A model generated the notes under the pieces. The model ran no database searches. It saw nothing but the letters and a program-made list of their open reading frames with translations, and was not told the origin of the DNA. Shown here piece by piece: positions 53,437-64,000 of a stretch of 64,000 nucleotides of DNA. A program made the position numbers and the translations under genes. Origin of the DNA: Variovorax sp. 679 (lineage in GTDB: Bacteria; Pseudomonadota; Gammaproteobacteria; Burkholderiales; Burkholderiaceae_C). The DNA lies in contig NZ_RXFS01000001.1 in NCBI RefSeq assembly GCF_003952185.1, positions 558,001 to 622,000 of the forward strand, read 5' to 3'. How positions within the stretch are numbered: the stretch's first letter is position 1; every line of letters begins with the position of its first letter.

Positions 53437-55158
53437 TCAGAACTCGGTCCAGTCGCCCTTGGCGTCGCCGGCCATGGCGAGCTGCGGCGCCGCCTTGGGC
53501 TCCTTGCGCGTTGGCAGGGCCTTGGCCGGGCGCTTGGGAGCGGGCTTGGCGGGCTTCGGGATCGGCGTGATGCGGGTGAAACCGGGGCGCCGCTGGGTGG
53601 CGACGGCGTTGTTGGCATCGAGCTTGAAGATGCTCACGGCCTGCACGAGGCTGCCGGCCTGCTCTTGCAGCGATTGGGCCGCTGCCGAGGCTTCTTCAAC
53701 GAGCGCGGCGTTCTGCTGCGTAACCTGGTCCATCTGCGTGATGGCCTGGTTGATCTGCTCGATGCCCGAGGTCTGTTCCTGGCTCGCGGCTGTGATCTCG
53801 CCCATGATGTCGGTCACGCGGCGCACGCTGCCCACGATCTCGTCCATCGTGCGGCCGGCTTCTTCGACCTGCTTGCTGCCTTCTTCGACCTTTTCAACCG
53901 AATCGCCGATGAGCGTCTTGATCTCCTTGGCTGCAGCAGCAGAGCGTTGGGCCAAGCTGCGGACTTCGGAAGCGACGACAGCAAAGCCACGGCCTTGTTC
54001 ACCGGCCCGTGCAGCTTCCACCGCTGCGTTCAACGCCAGGATGTTGGTCTGGAAAGCGATGCCGTCGATCACGCCGATGATGTCGACGATCTTCTTGGAC
54101 GACGCATTGATCGAACCCATCGTGTCGACCACTTGGGACACGACGCTGCCGCCCTTCACGGCCACTTCCGAGGCGGACACAGCCAGCTGGTTCGCCTGCC
54201 GCGCGTTGTCCGCGTTCTGCTTCACCGTCGAGGTCAGCTCCTCCATCGAAGCCGCCGTCTGCTCCAGCGAACTCGCCTGCTGCTCCGTGCGCGAAGAAAG
54301 ATCCTGATTGCCGGCGGCGATCTGCCCCGAGGCCGTAGCGATCGTGTCCGTGCCCATCCGCACTTCGCCCACCACCTTCGCCAGGCTGGCGTTCATCTCG
54401 CGCAGCGCGTGCATCAGCTGTCCCGTCTCGTCGCGGCTGCGCACTTCGATGTTCGCGCTCAGGTCGCCGGCCGCCACCGTCTCGGCCACCTCCACCGCAT
54501 GGCCCAGCGGGCGCACGATGCCCCGCGTCAGGCGCCAGGAGAACAGCGCGCCCAGCACCAGCGCAATGCCCGAAAGCACCAGCAGCGTGGTCTCGCCGGC
54601 CTTGTGCTCGGCTTCGATGTTCCGTGCCAGCCCGTCGATGCGTTCACGCTGGTAGGCCGAGATCCTGGCCACGGCTTCCTCGTAGACAGCGAGCGCGGCC
54701 GCGAACTGGGTGTCGGCCATCTCCATGGCCTCCTCGTTCTTTCCTTCGGCCTTGAGCTTGTTGATCTTCCCGATGATCGACAGCACCAGCCCGCGCGGCT
54801 CGGCCACGCCGGCATACAGCTTCTTTTCTTCCGGGGAGCTCAGCAGTTCCTCGAGCTTCTTCTGCACCGGGTTGATCTGCGCCGACTTGTCAGCCCGGGC
54901 CTTCTCGAAATAGGCGACGACCTTGGGATCGGTCGCCTTGACCATCGCGAACGAGTTCGCGATCGCCGGCCCGAGCAGTACGGACCACTGGTTGGCCAGG
55001 CGCTCCTTGACCAGGGCGTTCTGCATCACGTCCTCGGTGGCCTTGCCCACGCTCGCCAGGCGCGACACGCCGGTGACGGCGATGACCGCCATCAGGAGCA
55101 GCACCATCGCGAAACCAAGGCCCAGGCGGGTGCCGATCTTCAGGTTGTTCAGGTTCAT
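53437..55158 (-). CDS. methyl-accepting chemotaxis protein, array copy 1
   Basis: A 573-residue Tsr-type receptor. Membrane helix 1 (about 10-30), a periplasmic four-helix-bundle ligand domain (35-190), membrane helix 2 (about 192-212), HAMP ([28 protein letters not shown]), then the signalling hairpin with tip [37 protein letters not shown]. The C-terminus is DWTEF, a CheR/CheB-docking pentapeptide after a flexible Pro/Lys-rich linker. Ligand unknown. It is 20 bp from copy 2. Confidence 0.96.
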   Translation of the reverse strand: MNLNNLKIGTRLGLGFAMVLLLMAVIAVTGVSRLASVGKATEDVMQNALVKERLANQWSVLLGPAIANSFAMVKATDPKVVAYFEKARADKSAQINPVQKKLEELLSSPEEKKLYAGVAEPRGLVLSIIGKINKLKAEGKNEEAMEMADTQFAAALAVYEEAVARISAYQRERIDGLARNIEAEHKAGETTLLVLSGIALVLGALFSWRLTRGIVRPLGHAVEVAETVAAGDLSANIEVRSRDETGQLMHALREMNASLAKVVGEVRMGTDTIATASGQIAAGNQDLSSRTEQQASSLEQTAASMEELTSTVKQNADNARQANQLAVSASEVAVKGGSVVSQVVDTMGSINASSKKIVDIIGVIDGIAFQTNILALNAAVEAARAGEQGRGFAVVASEVRSLAQRSAAAAKEIKTLIGDSVEKVEEGSKQVEEAGRTMDEIVGSVRRVTDIMGEITAASQEQTSGIEQINQAITQMDQVTQQNAALVEEASAAAQSLQEQAGSLVQAVSIFKLDANNAVATQRRPGFTRITPIPKPAKPAPKRPAKALPTRKEPKAAPQLAMAGDAKGDWTEF

Positions 55159-55178
55159 TTGACTTCCTTCTCCATTGT

Positions 55179-56855
55179 TCAGAATTCGGTCCAGTCGCCC
55201 TTGGCGTCACCGGCCATGGCGAGCTGAGGGGCTACCTTGGGCTCCTTGCGCGTTGGCAGAGCCTTGGCCGGGCGCTTGGGAGCGGGCTTGGTGGGTTGCT
55301 GGATCGGGGTGATGCGCGTGAAACCGGGGCGCGTGGTGGCCATGGCGTTGGCGTCCAGCTTGAAGATGCTCACGGACTGGACAAGGCTGCCGGCCTGTTC
55401 CTGCAGCGACTGGGCTGCTGCCGAAGCCTCTTCGACGAGTGCGGCATTCTGCTGCGTCACCTGGTCCATCTGCGTGATGGCCTGGTTGATCTGCTCGATG
55501 CCCGAGGTCTGCTCCTGGCTTGCTGCCGTGATCTCGCCCATGATGTCCGTCACGCGCTTCACGCTGCCGACGATCTCTTCCATCGTGCGGCCTGCTTCTT
55601 CGACTTGCTTGCTGCCTTCTTCGACCTTCTCGACCGAGTCACCGATCAGGGTCTTGATTTCCTTGGCGGCTGCAGCCGAACGCTGGGCCAGGCTGCGGAC
55701 TTCAGAAGCCACAACTGCGAAGCCACGGCCTTGCTCGCCAGCGCGAGCGGCTTCCACCGCAGCATTCAACGCCAGGATGTTGGTCTGGAAAGCAATGCCA
55801 TCGATCACACCGATGATGTCGACGATCTTCTTGGAAGACGCATTGATCGAGCCCATCGTGTCCACCACTTGGGACACGACGCTACCGCCCTTCACCGCGA
55901 CCTCCGAAGCGGACACAGCAAGCTGGTTCGCCTGCCGAGCGTTGTCCGCGTTCTGCTTCACGGTCGAGGTCAGCTCCTCCATCGAAGCAGCCGTCTGCTC
56001 CAGCGAACTCGCCTGCTCTTCCGTGCGCGAAGACAGATCCTGATTCCCCGAAGCGATCTGCGCCGAGGCGGTCGCTATCGTGTCCGTGCCCGTACGCACC
56101 TCGCTCACGATCTTCACGAGGCTGTCGTTCATGCCCTTCAGGGCATCGAGCAATTGCCCGGTTTCGTCCGTCGTCCGTGCCTCGATGCGGCTGGTCAGGT
56201 CGCCCGCGGCCACCGACTGCGCCACCTTCACGGCATCTTCCAGCGGCCGGGCCACGATGCGCGCGATCCACAGCGCCAGCCCCAGGCCGAGCGCCACGGC
56301 GCCCACCAGCAGGCCGATCACCCAGAGCCTGGCCTGCGCATGCACGGCGTCGGCGGTCTGCCCGGCCCGGACGGCGCCCGCCAGGTTCACCTGCGTCAGC
56401 CTGTCCAGCGCGGCATTCATCTCGCGGCTGAGCTGCAGCGATTTGCCGCGGATCATGTTGCTCGCCTGGTCGGTGTCCTGCGTATGGGAAACGGCAATGA
56501 TCTTCTTGTGCTCCAGCTCGTACTGCGAGAGCAGCTTCGCGAACACCGGATAGACCTCGCGCTCCTCGGGCTCCGAGATGAGCGCCTCGTATTCGGCGCG
56601 CTTCTTCTGCAGCGCCGCCCACGACGCGTCCATCGCCTTCTCGTATTCAGTCATCTCGTTGAACGAGCCCGACAGCGCATGCGCCATTTCCTGCGAGCGG
56701 AAGCCCGTCACCATGCCCTTGAGCTCGAGCAGCGAGCGCGTGGCCGGCAGCCAGTTGGTCGAGAGGTCGGTGGACATCTCGTGGACCTTGCCGAGCTGCA
56801 TGACCGAGATCACGCCCAGGCAGGCCGTGAGCACGAGAACCGCGACGAACGACAC
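55179..56855 (-). CDS. methyl-accepting chemotaxis protein, array copy 2 (start uncertain)
   Basis: A Tsr-type receptor with four-helix-bundle sensor, HAMP ([30 protein letters not shown]), signalling hairpin and C-terminal DWTEF pentapeptide. The first usable start, GTG 56855, would cut into membrane helix 1. In-frame sequence continues upstream as [14 protein letters not shown], like the N-termini of its paralogues, behind AAGGAAAG; but the codons where ATG is expected are ATC (56900-56898 and 56897-56895). Either a near-cognate ATC start is used (about 572 aa), or the start codon was lost. Ligand unknown. Confidence 0.92.
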   Translation of the reverse strand: MSFVAVLVLTACLGVISVMQLGKVHEMSTDLSTNWLPATRSLLELKGMVTGFRSQEMAHALSGSFNEMTEYEKAMDASWAALQKKRAEYEALISEPEEREVYPVFAKLLSQYELEHKKIIAVSHTQDTDQASNMIRGKSLQLSREMNAALDRLTQVNLAGAVRAGQTADAVHAQARLWVIGLLVGAVALGLGLALWIARIVARPLEDAVKVAQSVAAGDLTSRIEARTTDETGQLLDALKGMNDSLVKIVSEVRTGTDTIATASAQIASGNQDLSSRTEEQASSLEQTAASMEELTSTVKQNADNARQANQLAVSASEVAVKGGSVVSQVVDTMGSINASSKKIVDIIGVIDGIAFQTNILALNAAVEAARAGEQGRGFAVVASEVRSLAQRSAAAAKEIKTLIGDSVEKVEEGSKQVEEAGRTMEEIVGSVKRVTDIMGEITAASQEQTSGIEQINQAITQMDQVTQQNAALVEEASAAAQSLQEQAGSLVQSVSIFKLDANAMATTRPGFTRITPIQQPTKPAPKRPAKALPTRKEPKVAPQLAMAGDAKGDWTEF

Positions 56856-56956
56856 AAGCAGCTTGGTCGCGATCTTGAGGTTGTAGAAGGTTTTGATGAT
56901 CTTTCCTTGGGGGCCGCAGCCCGATAGCGTGTGTGGTTGCCGGTCCTTGGCCGGGC

Positions 56957-59005
56957 TCAGAACTCGCGCCAGCCGCCGGCGCCGGCAACCGCCAGCCGCG
57001 GTGCCGCCAACGGCGACGACCCGGCGCGCGTGGGCAGCCGTGGTTCTTCACCGAGCTTGAAAATGCTGACGGCCCGCACGAGGCCACCGGCCTGTTCGCG
57101 CAGCGACTGGGCGGCGGCCGAGGCCTCCTCGACGAGCGCCGCGTTCTGCTGCGTCGCCTGGTCCATCTGCGCGATGGCCTGGTTGATCTGTTCGATGCCC
57201 GAGGTCTGCTCCTGGCTCGCCGCGCTGATCTCTCCGATGATGTCGGTCACGCGCCGGACGCTGCCCACGATCTCTTCCATGGTCTTTCCGGCCTCGCCCA
57301 CCAGGGCGGTGCCCGTGTCGACCTTGCCGACGGAGTCGTCGATCAGGCTCTTGATTTCCCTGGCCGCGGCAGCCGATCGCTGGGCCAGGCTGCGGACTTC
57401 GGAAGCCACCACGGCGAAGCCACGGCCCTGCTCGCCCGCACGGGCCGCCTCGACCGCTGCGTTCAGCGCGAGGATGTTGGTCTGGAAGGCGATGCCGTCG
57501 ATCACGCCGGTGATGTCCACGATCTTCTTCGACGAGGCATGGATCGAGGCCATGGTGCCGACCACCTGGCCGACCACTTCGCCACCCCTGAGCGCCACGC
57601 CGGAGGCCGAGAGCGCCAGCTGGTTGGCCTGCCGTGCGTTGTCGGCGTTCTGCTTCACGGTGCCGGTGAGTTCCTCCATCGACGCCGCCGTCTGCTGCAG
57701 CGAACTGGCCTGTTCTTCCGTACGCACAGAAAGATCCTGGTTGCCGGCCGAGATCTGGCCCGAGGCGGTGGCGATGGCATCGGTGCCGGCGCGCACGCCG
57801 CCCACCACACCGGCCAGGCTCTCTCGCATGCTTTCGACGGCGCGGGTGATCACGCCCATCTCGTCGCGGCGGTCCGAGGCCAGCTGCCGCGACAGGTCGC
57901 CCTGGCCAAGGGCCTGCACGTGCTCGCTCAGCAGGCCGAGCGGCCGCACCGTGCGGCGGATGAAGACGATCAGCGCCGCGCCCAGCACCAGGGCCGCCAG
58001 CACAATGCAGGCGCCGATCCACGCCATCTGGCGATAGAGCACGTCCAGAACTTCCGAAGCGGGAAACTCCGCCACCGCCAGCCAGCCAGCCGCTTCGCTC
58101 CTGGCCACCGAGGCATAGCGCCGGTGGCCGTCGGCCGGCGAGAGCACCGGGCGCGCATCGTCGATCCATGTCGCGTCCGCTGCCGAGAGCCGCGACAGCC
58201 AGTCAGCCGATGCATCGTCCGGCAGGAGCTCGGCCAGTTTCTTGCCGGCCGCCGTCGGATGGAAGACCAGCGTTGCCGCGCCGGCGCCACCTGCGGGGTC
58301 GACGATGTAGAGCCCGCCGGTCTCGAAGATCCGCGTCTTGCTGACGGCTTCGCCGAAGGAGGCCTGCTGCCGGGAGATGTCCAGGCCGATGTAGAGCACC
58401 GCGACGACGCGGCCGGCCGCGTCGCGCACCGGCTCGTAGACCGTCATGTAGGGGCGCCCGAACAGCGTGATGCGGCCCACGAAGCGCTTGCCATCGCGCA
58501 GCACCGGATAGGCCCCGCTCTTGCGGTCCAGCAGCGTGCCGACGGCCCGCTCGCCGTTCTCCTTCTTCACCGAGGTGGTGACGCGGCGGAAATCCTCGCC
58601 CTGCGCGATGAACACGGTGGCATTGGCGCCGGGGAAATCGCGCGCGAAGGCATCCACTTCGGCGATGCGCGCTGCGTCGATCGGCGTGCCGTCGCTGTCC
58701 AGCGTTCCCTGCCCCGTGCCCTCGAGCACGAAGCTGGACGCGAACTGGCGCCGGAAGACGCCGAAGGCGTTCTCCGCCGTCAGGCGCATGGTCTGGTCGA
58801 AGATGTCCAGCGAACGGGCGATGGCTTCGGCCTTGGCATTGGCGTACTGGGCGGCGCTGCGCTTCTGCTGCGCGGAAGTCATTGCGTAGAAGACCGCCAG
58901 CACCAGCGTTGCCACCAGCAGCATGCCCGCGGCGGCACCGAGCGTCATGGTGCGGGCCAGCGGGACGAAGGCGAGTTCGCGCCGCGCGGGGTTCACGGTT
59001 TTCAT
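56957..59005 (-). CDS. methyl-accepting chemotaxis protein with Cache sensor, array copy 3
   Basis: A 682-residue receptor. After membrane helix 1 (about 22-42) comes a large periplasmic double-Cache-like domain (about 45-330; [33 protein letters not shown] is typical of Cache_3-Cache_2), then helix 2 (about 336-358), HAMP and signalling hairpin. The C-terminus GGWREF is a docking pentapeptide. Its signalling domain is the most diverged of the array. Cache domains often sense organic acids or amino acids. Confidence 0.96.
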   Translation of the reverse strand: MKTVNPARRELAFVPLARTMTLGAAAGMLLVATLVLAVFYAMTSAQQKRSAAQYANAKAEAIARSLDIFDQTMRLTAENAFGVFRRQFASSFVLEGTGQGTLDSDGTPIDAARIAEVDAFARDFPGANATVFIAQGEDFRRVTTSVKKENGERAVGTLLDRKSGAYPVLRDGKRFVGRITLFGRPYMTVYEPVRDAAGRVVAVLYIGLDISRQQASFGEAVSKTRIFETGGLYIVDPAGGAGAATLVFHPTAAGKKLAELLPDDASADWLSRLSAADATWIDDARPVLSPADGHRRYASVARSEAAGWLAVAEFPASEVLDVLYRQMAWIGACIVLAALVLGAALIVFIRRTVRPLGLLSEHVQALGQGDLSRQLASDRRDEMGVITRAVESMRESLAGVVGGVRAGTDAIATASGQISAGNQDLSVRTEEQASSLQQTAASMEELTGTVKQNADNARQANQLALSASGVALRGGEVVGQVVGTMASIHASSKKIVDITGVIDGIAFQTNILALNAAVEAARAGEQGRGFAVVASEVRSLAQRSAAAAREIKSLIDDSVGKVDTGTALVGEAGKTMEEIVGSVRRVTDIIGEISAASQEQTSGIEQINQAIAQMDQATQQNAALVEEASAAAQSLREQAGGLVRAVSIFKLGEEPRLPTRAGSSPLAAPRLAVAGAGGWREF

Positions 59006-59022
59006 TGGAGGAGCTTCCAGAC

Positions 59023-60735
59023 TCAGAACTCGCGCCAGTCGCCGGCGTCCGCGCCGGCCACCGCCAGTTGCGGCGGCCCGGACAGCACCGGGTCGGCGCG
59101 CCTGGCCTGCGCGCGAGGCGCGACGTGCTGCTCATCGCCGAGCTTGAAGATGCTCACGGCCTGCACGAGGCTGCCGGCCTGCTCCTGCAACGACTGGGCT
59201 GCTGCGGAAGCCTCTTCGACCAATGCGGCGTTCTGCTGCGTGACCTGGTCCATCTGCGTGATGGCCTGGTTGATCTGCTCGATGCCCGAGGTCTGCTCCT
59301 GGCTCGCGGCTGTGATCTCGCCCATGATGTCCGTCACGCGCTTCACGCTGCCCACGATCTCTTCCATCGTGCGGCCTGCCTCTTCGACCTGCTTGCTGCC
59401 TTCTTCGACCTTCTCAACGGAGTCGCCGATCAAGGTCTTGATTTCCTTGGCAGCTGCAGCCGAGCGCTGAGCCAGGCTGCGGACTTCGGAGGCCACCACG
59501 GCAAAGCCACGCCCTTGCTCACCAGCACGCGCAGCTTCAACCGCCGCATTCAGCGCCAGGATGTTGGTCTGGAAAGCAATGCCATCGATCACGCCGATGA
59601 TGTCGACGATCTTCTTGGAAGACGCATTGATCGAACCCATCGTGTCCACCACTTGGGACACGACGCTGCCACCCTTCACAGCCACCTCGGAAGCAGAGAC
59701 CGCAAGCTGGTTCGCCTGCCGAGCGTTGTCCGCGTTCTGCTTCACAGTCGAAGTCAGTTCCTCCATCGAGGCAGCCGTCTGCTCCAGCGAGCTCGCCTGC
59801 TCTTCCGTGCGCGAAGACAGATCCTGATTCCCCGAAGCGATCTGCGCCGAGGCCGTGGCAATCGTGTCGCTCGAATCCTTGATCTTTCCGATGACCGATG
59901 TCAGCTGCGACTGCATCTTCTGGATGGAGCGCAGCAGGCTGTCGTCATGCGCGGCGTCGGCCTCGACTGCCAGCGACAAGTCGCCATCCGCGATGCGGCC
60001 GACCACGTCGGCGGCGTACTGCGGTTCACCGCCGAGCTGCCGCCCCATCAGGCGCGCCACCAGCACGCCCAGGCCGACGCTGGCCACGATGCCGGCCAGC
60101 GCCAGCACGAGCATCGTCAGCCTGGAGGTCTTGTAGGTTCCGTCGGCCTGCTCGGCACGCTCGCGTGCAAGATCCTTGCTGTAGGCGACCATGGCCTTGA
60201 GCACTTCTTCCAGACCACGCGATTCCTTCAGCAGGCGCGCACTGTCCTCGGTCACCTGGTTGTCGAACTGGGAGCTGTCCAGCGGCTGCTTGTTCAGCAG
60301 GGCCACGAAGTCGTTCATGTGCGTCGTCAGCGGCCCGATGAGTCCTTCGAACTGGCTGAACAGCTTCGTGCCCTCCTCGGTTTCAGCGAAGAAGGACTTG
60401 ACCTCTGCGGCGCGCGCCGAGAGGCTTTCGATGGACGCCTTGACCTCGTTCGCGCCTGCATTGCGCTCACCGCGCGTGCCGGCCGACAGCAGCGTCATCT
60501 GCGCTCGGCTGGCATACAGCAGGCGGATGTTGGCATCCTGCACGGCCTGCAGGGCGCGAAGCTCGTTGGCATAGAGCGATTCGGTCGATGCGCTGATGCG
60601 CCCCATCTGGAAGACGCCGAACGCGCTCACGAAGGCGCCGATGGCCGCGACCACGAGAAAGCTGAGGATCAGCCGGACGGTGACTCGAAGGTTCTGGAAC
60701 CACTGCATTGTCTTGACTTCCATTTCTTTCTTCAT
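59023..60735 (-). CDS. methyl-accepting chemotaxis protein, array copy 4
   Basis: A 570-residue receptor with N-terminal membrane helix ([21 protein letters not shown]), periplasmic helical bundle resembling Tar-type sensors ([35 protein letters not shown]), second membrane helix ([24 protein letters not shown]), an atypical HAMP ([28 protein letters not shown]) and the shared signalling hairpin; C-terminal DWREF pentapeptide. The ATG 60735 overlaps copy 5 by ATGA; MQWFQNL (60708) is an alternative start. Confidence 0.95.
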   Translation of the reverse strand: MKKEMEVKTMQWFQNLRVTVRLILSFLVVAAIGAFVSAFGVFQMGRISASTESLYANELRALQAVQDANIRLLYASRAQMTLLSAGTRGERNAGANEVKASIESLSARAAEVKSFFAETEEGTKLFSQFEGLIGPLTTHMNDFVALLNKQPLDSSQFDNQVTEDSARLLKESRGLEEVLKAMVAYSKDLARERAEQADGTYKTSRLTMLVLALAGIVASVGLGVLVARLMGRQLGGEPQYAADVVGRIADGDLSLAVEADAAHDDSLLRSIQKMQSQLTSVIGKIKDSSDTIATASAQIASGNQDLSSRTEEQASSLEQTAASMEELTSTVKQNADNARQANQLAVSASEVAVKGGSVVSQVVDTMGSINASSKKIVDIIGVIDGIAFQTNILALNAAVEAARAGEQGRGFAVVASEVRSLAQRSAAAAKEIKTLIGDSVEKVEEGSKQVEEAGRTMEEIVGSVKRVTDIMGEITAASQEQTSGIEQINQAITQMDQVTQQNAALVEEASAAAQSLQEQAGSLVQAVSIFKLGDEQHVAPRAQARRADPVLSGPPQLAVAGADAGDWREF

Positions 60736-62333
60736 GCCGCCGGCGCAGCGAACGGCAGCCGATGGGCCGGGCCCGCAGCGTGGCTGCCTCCCAGGCGGAA
60801 CACGCCGACCACCTGCGACAGGCTGCCGGCCTGCTCCCGCAGCGATTGCGCTGCCGCAGAGGCTTCTTCCACGAGGGCAGCGTTCTGTTGCGTGACCTGG
60901 TCCATCTGCGTGATGGCCTGGTTGATCTGCTCGATGCCCGAGGTCTGCTCCTGGCTTGCGGCAGTGATCTCGCCCATGATGTCGGTCACACGCTTCACGC
61001 TGCCCACGATCTCTTCCATCGTGCGACCGGCTTCTTCGACCTGCTTGCTTCCCTCTTCGACCTTCTCAACGGAGTCGCCGATCAGGGTCTTGATTTCTTT
61101 CGCGGCTGCGGCCGAACGCTGGGCGAGGCTTCGGACTTCGGAGGCCACCACGGCAAAGCCACGCCCTTGCTCGCCAGCACGCGCAGCTTCAACCGCCGCA
61201 TTCAGCGCGAGGATGTTGGTCTGAAAGGCGATGCCGTCGATCACGCCGATGATGTCGACGATCTTCTTGGAAGACGCATTGATCGAACCCATCGTGTCGA
61301 CCACCTGCGAGACAACCCCGCCGCCTTTCACCGCCACTTCCGAAGCGGACACGGCCAGCTGATTCGCCTGCCGCGCGTTGTCCGCGTTCTGCTTCACGGT
61401 CGAGGTCAGTTCCTCCATCGAGGCAGCCGTCTGCTCCAGCGAGCTCGCCTGCTGCTCCGTGCGGGAGGAAAGATCCTGGTTGCCCGAAGCAATCTGCCCC
61501 GAGGCCGTGGCGATCGTCTCCGTGCCGGTACGCACCTCGCCCACCACCTTCGCCAGGTTCTCGTTCATGTTCTTCAGCGCCTGCATCAACTGGCCGGTCT
61601 CGTCGCGGCTGTGCACTTCGATGTCGGCGCTCAGGTCGCCAGCGGCCACCGTCTCGGCGACCTCGACGGCCTGCGCGAGCGGGCGCACGATGCTGCGCGA
61701 GATGAAGAACGCGAAGATGGCGCCGCTCACCACCGTCAGGAAGGTCAGCAGCAGCTGCAGGTTGAAGGCCCGTGCGTTCGCGGCATCGATGGCCTTGCTC
61801 ATGTCGTCGATGGCCTTGCGCTCCATCGACAGCAGGTCGAGCACGCGCGTCTCGTAGGCCTTGGCGGCGGGCTGGAAGGTCTCCTTGAAGACGCGCTCGG
61901 TGGCGGCCGTGTTGCCCGCTGCCTTGGCCTTGCCCACGTCGTCCTTGGCCGCCTGGTACTTCGCGCGCAGCTCCTGGATGGACTTCAGGAGGGCCTTTTC
62001 CTCCTCCGTCACCAGCAGCTTCTCGACCTTGGCGATGGTCTCGCTGCCCTTCTTCACGCTGTCGGAAATGACGTCGGCAAAGATGACCGGCAAGGTCTCG
62101 TCGGCCGTGCGGGCAATCATCGAAGTGCGCGCGATGGCCGAATAGGTGAGCACATACCAGTCGGAGATGAGCCGCTCCTTGGCGAGCGGGCTTTCCATCA
62201 TGACCCGGGTGGCCTCCGCGTTGTTGCGCGAGGAGACCAGCGCGATGGCGGTCGAGACCACGGTAAGGCCCAGCACGACGGCGAAGGCGAGCGCCAACCG
62301 GTTGCCGATGCGGAGATTGGAAAGAAGCTTCAT
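60732..62333 (-). CDS. methyl-accepting chemotaxis protein, array copy 5
   Basis: A 533-residue Tsr-type receptor beginning [33 protein letters not shown]. Four-helix-bundle sensor, membrane helix 2 ([19 protein letters not shown]), HAMP ([28 protein letters not shown]) and signalling hairpin. It lacks a docking pentapeptide, ending RLPFAAPAA, so adaptation may depend on neighbouring receptors in the array. ATG 62333 is preferred to an in-frame TTG at 62348. Confidence 0.95.
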   Translation of the reverse strand: MKLLSNLRIGNRLALAFAVVLGLTVVSTAIALVSSRNNAEATRVMMESPLAKERLISDWYVLTYSAIARTSMIARTADETLPVIFADVISDSVKKGSETIAKVEKLLVTEEEKALLKSIQELRAKYQAAKDDVGKAKAAGNTAATERVFKETFQPAAKAYETRVLDLLSMERKAIDDMSKAIDAANARAFNLQLLLTFLTVVSGAIFAFFISRSIVRPLAQAVEVAETVAAGDLSADIEVHSRDETGQLMQALKNMNENLAKVVGEVRTGTETIATASGQIASGNQDLSSRTEQQASSLEQTAASMEELTSTVKQNADNARQANQLAVSASEVAVKGGGVVSQVVDTMGSINASSKKIVDIIGVIDGIAFQTNILALNAAVEAARAGEQGRGFAVVASEVRSLAQRSAAAAKEIKTLIGDSVEKVEEGSKQVEEAGRTMEEIVGSVKRVTDIMGEITAASQEQTSGIEQINQAITQMDQVTQQNAALVEEASAAAQSLREQAGSLSQVVGVFRLGGSHAAGPAHRLPFAAPAA

Positions 62334-62396
62334 GGAGCAGGCGTTCAAGGGTGAAGGTATGGAACCGGACCTGGCCGTGCGGCCATGGCGCCGGGC

Positions 62397-62912
62397 TCAG
62401 GCGGTGGCGGCTGCCTCCACGAGGCCCATTTCCTCGCTGGACATGAGCCGGTCGATGTCCACCAGGATCAACATCCGCTCTTCCAGCGTGCCCAGCCCGA
62501 TCAGGTAGTCCGCATCCAGCACCGAACCCATCTCCGGCGCAGGCTTGATCTGATCGCCCGTCAGCGTGATCACGTCCGACACGCTGTCCACCACCATCCC
62601 CACCACCCGACCACCTATGTTCAGCACGATCACCACCGTGAACTGGTCGTACGTCGGCTCCCCGAGCCTGAACTTGATGCGCATGTCGATGATCGGAACG
62701 ATGATCCCGCGCAGGTTCACCACTCCCTTGATGTATTCCGGCGCGTTCGCGATCCGCGTCACCGCGTCGTACCCGCGCAGCTCCTGCACCTTCTGGATGT
62801 CTATGCCGTACTCTTCCTCGCCCAGCTTGAAGGTCACGACCTCCAGGCGGGTTGCGACAGCGGCCGAGGTGGAGGCGGCTTGTTGCAGGGGATCCTTTGC
62901 CTTGTTCAGCAT
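62397..62912 (-). CDS. cheW: chemotaxis coupling protein CheW
   Basis: A 171-residue scaffold joining MCPs to CheA. Features: [57 protein letters not shown] (NLRG receptor-binding motif) and [34 protein letters not shown]. Start ATG 62912 with GGAGA upstream. It sits in the receptor array, not with cheA. Confidence 0.97.
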   Translation of the reverse strand: MLNKAKDPLQQAASTSAAVATRLEVVTFKLGEEEYGIDIQKVQELRGYDAVTRIANAPEYIKGVVNLRGIIVPIIDMRIKFRLGEPTYDQFTVVIVLNIGGRVVGMVVDSVSDVITLTGDQIKPAPEMGSVLDADYLIGLGTLEERMLILVDIDRLMSSEEMGLVEAAATA

Positions 62913-62956
62913 CTTTTCTTCTCCGGTTTGAATGGGGTTGGTGTCTTCGCGCGGGT

Positions 62957-64000
62957 TCAGGCGGCTTCGGCGACCGCCTCGGCGGTTTCGGCCCTGAACA
63001 CGCGCACGGCCTTCACGAGGCCGTCGGCCTGTTCCTGCAGCAGCTGGGCGGTGGCCGAGGCTTCCTCGACCAGCGCGGCGTTCTGCTGCGTCACCTGGTC
63101 CATCTGCGTGATGGCCTGGTTGATCTGCTCGATGCCCTGGGTCTGCTCGCGGCTGGCAGCGGTGATCTCGCCCATGATGTCGGTCACCCGCTTCACGCTG
63201 CCCACGATCTCTTCCATCGTGCGACCCGCTTCTTCGACCTGCTTGCTGCCTTCCTCGACCTTCTCGACCGAGTCGCCGATCAAGGTCTTGATCTCCTTGG
63301 CAGCGGAAGCGGAGCGTTGAGCGAGGCTCCGGACTTCGGAAGCCACCACCGCGAAGCCCTTGCCCTGTTCGCCGGCACGCGCGGCTTCGACCGCTGCGTT
63401 CAGCGCGAGGATGTTGGTCTGGAAAGCGATGCCGTCGATCACGCCGATGATGTCGACGACCTTCTTCGACGAGGCATTGATCGACACCATCGTGTCGACC
63501 ACCTGCGAGACAACGCTGCCGCCTTTCACAGCGACCTCCGAAGCGGATACGGCCAGCTGGTTGGCCTGCAGTGCGTTGTCCGCGTTCTGCTTCACCGTGG
63601 AGGTCAGCTCCTCCATCGAGGCGGCCGTCTGCTCCAGCGAGCTCGCCTGCTGTTCCGTGCGGGACGACAGGTCCTGGTTGCCCGAGGCGATCTGGCTCGA
63701 AGCCGACATCACGCCCGCCACATTGGCGCCCACGTCCGCGACGATCGCGAACAGGTTCGCGCTCATCTGGTTCAGGGCACGCAGCAGTCCGGTGATTTCG
63801 TCGCCGCGCCGCACCTCGAAGCGCGCGAGGTCGCCGCCGGCGATGGCGCGAGCGACGTGCACCGCCTCGTCCAGCGGACGGAACACCGTGCGTACGAGGA
63901 ACTGGCCCAGCCCCAGCCATGCGAGCGCGAAGCCCGCGCCGCCAGCGGCAACGGCGCCCGGCAGCCAGCTGTGCGCTCCGGCGGACGCGACCAGCCGCGA
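62957..64000 (-). CDS. methyl-accepting chemotaxis protein, array copy 6 (partial)
   Basis: The C-terminal 347 residues of a receptor that runs off the window end; the frame is open to base 64000, before the GTG at 63886. Visible: membrane helix 2 ([25 protein letters not shown]), HAMP ([24 protein letters not shown]) and signalling hairpin ([14 protein letters not shown], differing from the EQGRG of the others). The C-terminus EAVAEAA has no docking pentapeptide. The sensor domain lies outside. Confidence 0.95.
   Translation of the reverse strand, partial: SRLVASAGAHSWLPGAVAAGGAGFALAWLGLGQFLVRTVFRPLDEAVHVARAIAGGDLARFEVRRGDEITGLLRALNQMSANLFAIVADVGANVAGVMSASSQIASGNQDLSSRTEQQASSLEQTAASMEELTSTVKQNADNALQANQLAVSASEVAVKGGSVVSQVVDTMVSINASSKKVVDIIGVIDGIAFQTNILALNAAVEAARAGEQGKGFAVVASEVRSLAQRSASAAKEIKTLIGDSVEKVEEGSKQVEEAGRTMEEIVGSVKRVTDIMGEITAASREQTQGIEQINQAITQMDQVTQQNAALVEEASATAQLLQEQADGLVKAVRVFRAETAEAVAEAA

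Larger units (their letters stand above)
53600..63720 (-). repeat. six near-identical MCP signalling-domain segments
   Basis: Stretches of about 700 bp at roughly 53.6-54.35, 55.35-56.1, 57.07-57.78, 59.14-59.87, 60.8-61.53 and 63.0-63.72 kb are very alike at the nucleotide level, including silent positions, while the flanking sensor parts differ. Copy 3 is the most diverged. Confidence 0.85.

Noticed and set aside
55179..56910. Receptor copy 2 as a pseudogene
   Set aside because: The whole frame from membrane helix 1 to the docking pentapeptide is open and well conserved; only the start codon is in doubt.
1..64000. CRISPR arrays, tRNA/rRNA genes, insertion sequences, integrases or attachment sites
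   Set aside because: No regularly spaced direct repeats, no recognisable RNA genes, and no transposase- or integrase-like proteins were seen. The only long repeats are the MCP signalling domains.

Overview
The window is about 64 kb of high-GC DNA from a motile, peritrichous-type betaproteobacterium. A Comamonadaceae (Variovorax- or Acidovorax-like) origin fits best, because it combines a Bug-type solute-binding protein, a trimeric porin, flhDC as flagellar master regulator together with flhF/flhG, and a large family of Tsr-type chemoreceptors. This is inferred from gene content; no rRNA or other marker is present.

Region 1 (1-7.5 kb): the end of an unidentified plus-strand gene, then a minus-strand catabolic operon read from about 6.54 kb down to 0.16 kb: HpcH/HpaI aldolase, LigI-like lactone hydrolase, a seven-repeat EAR/EPTP beta-propeller, an unrecognised 396-aa protein, a Bug periplasmic binding protein and a porin. 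A divergent LysR regulator sits at its head. The substrate is probably an organic acid or lactone.

Region 2 (7.5-11.2 kb): a ketogluconate/idonate module. A 2-hydroxyacid dehydrogenase and L-idonate 5-dehydrogenase face gluconate 5-dehydrogenase across an intergenic region with two identical GntR/IdnR-like operators. Downstream is a gluconokinase remnant that has lost its middle, then a small alpha/beta-barrel protein.

Region 3 (11.2-47.2 kb): an almost continuous flagellar and chemotaxis island. Minus strand from 28.6 kb down: flhDC, motAB, cheA, an HDOD gene, cheR, cheD, cheB, cheY, cheZ, then flhB, flhA, flhF, flhG, fliA. Minus strand from 35.6 kb down: fliE, fliC (perfect sigma-28 promoter), flaG, fliD, fliS, fliT, a second fliK-like gene and an FlhB-tail gene. 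Plus strand from 35.85 kb: fliFGHIJK and fliLMNOPQR. Many genes overlap by 4 bp and several start with GTG or TTG, so translational coupling is likely.

Region 4 (47.2-64 kb): a C4-antisense-RNA-like leader before a small unknown protein, a membrane EAL phosphodiesterase, flgL and flgK, then a tandem array of six methyl-accepting chemotaxis proteins (the last cut by the window end) with a cheW between the fifth and sixth. Their signalling domains are nearly identical while their sensor domains differ.

The most unusual features are the C4-like RNA switch upstream of the 102-aa gene, the roughly 400-residue C-terminal extension of FlhF, a FlhG without P-loop lysines, the second FliK/FlhB-tail pair, the bacterial EAR propeller, and the internally deleted gluconokinase. 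No rRNA, tRNA, CRISPR array, transposase or integrase was seen.
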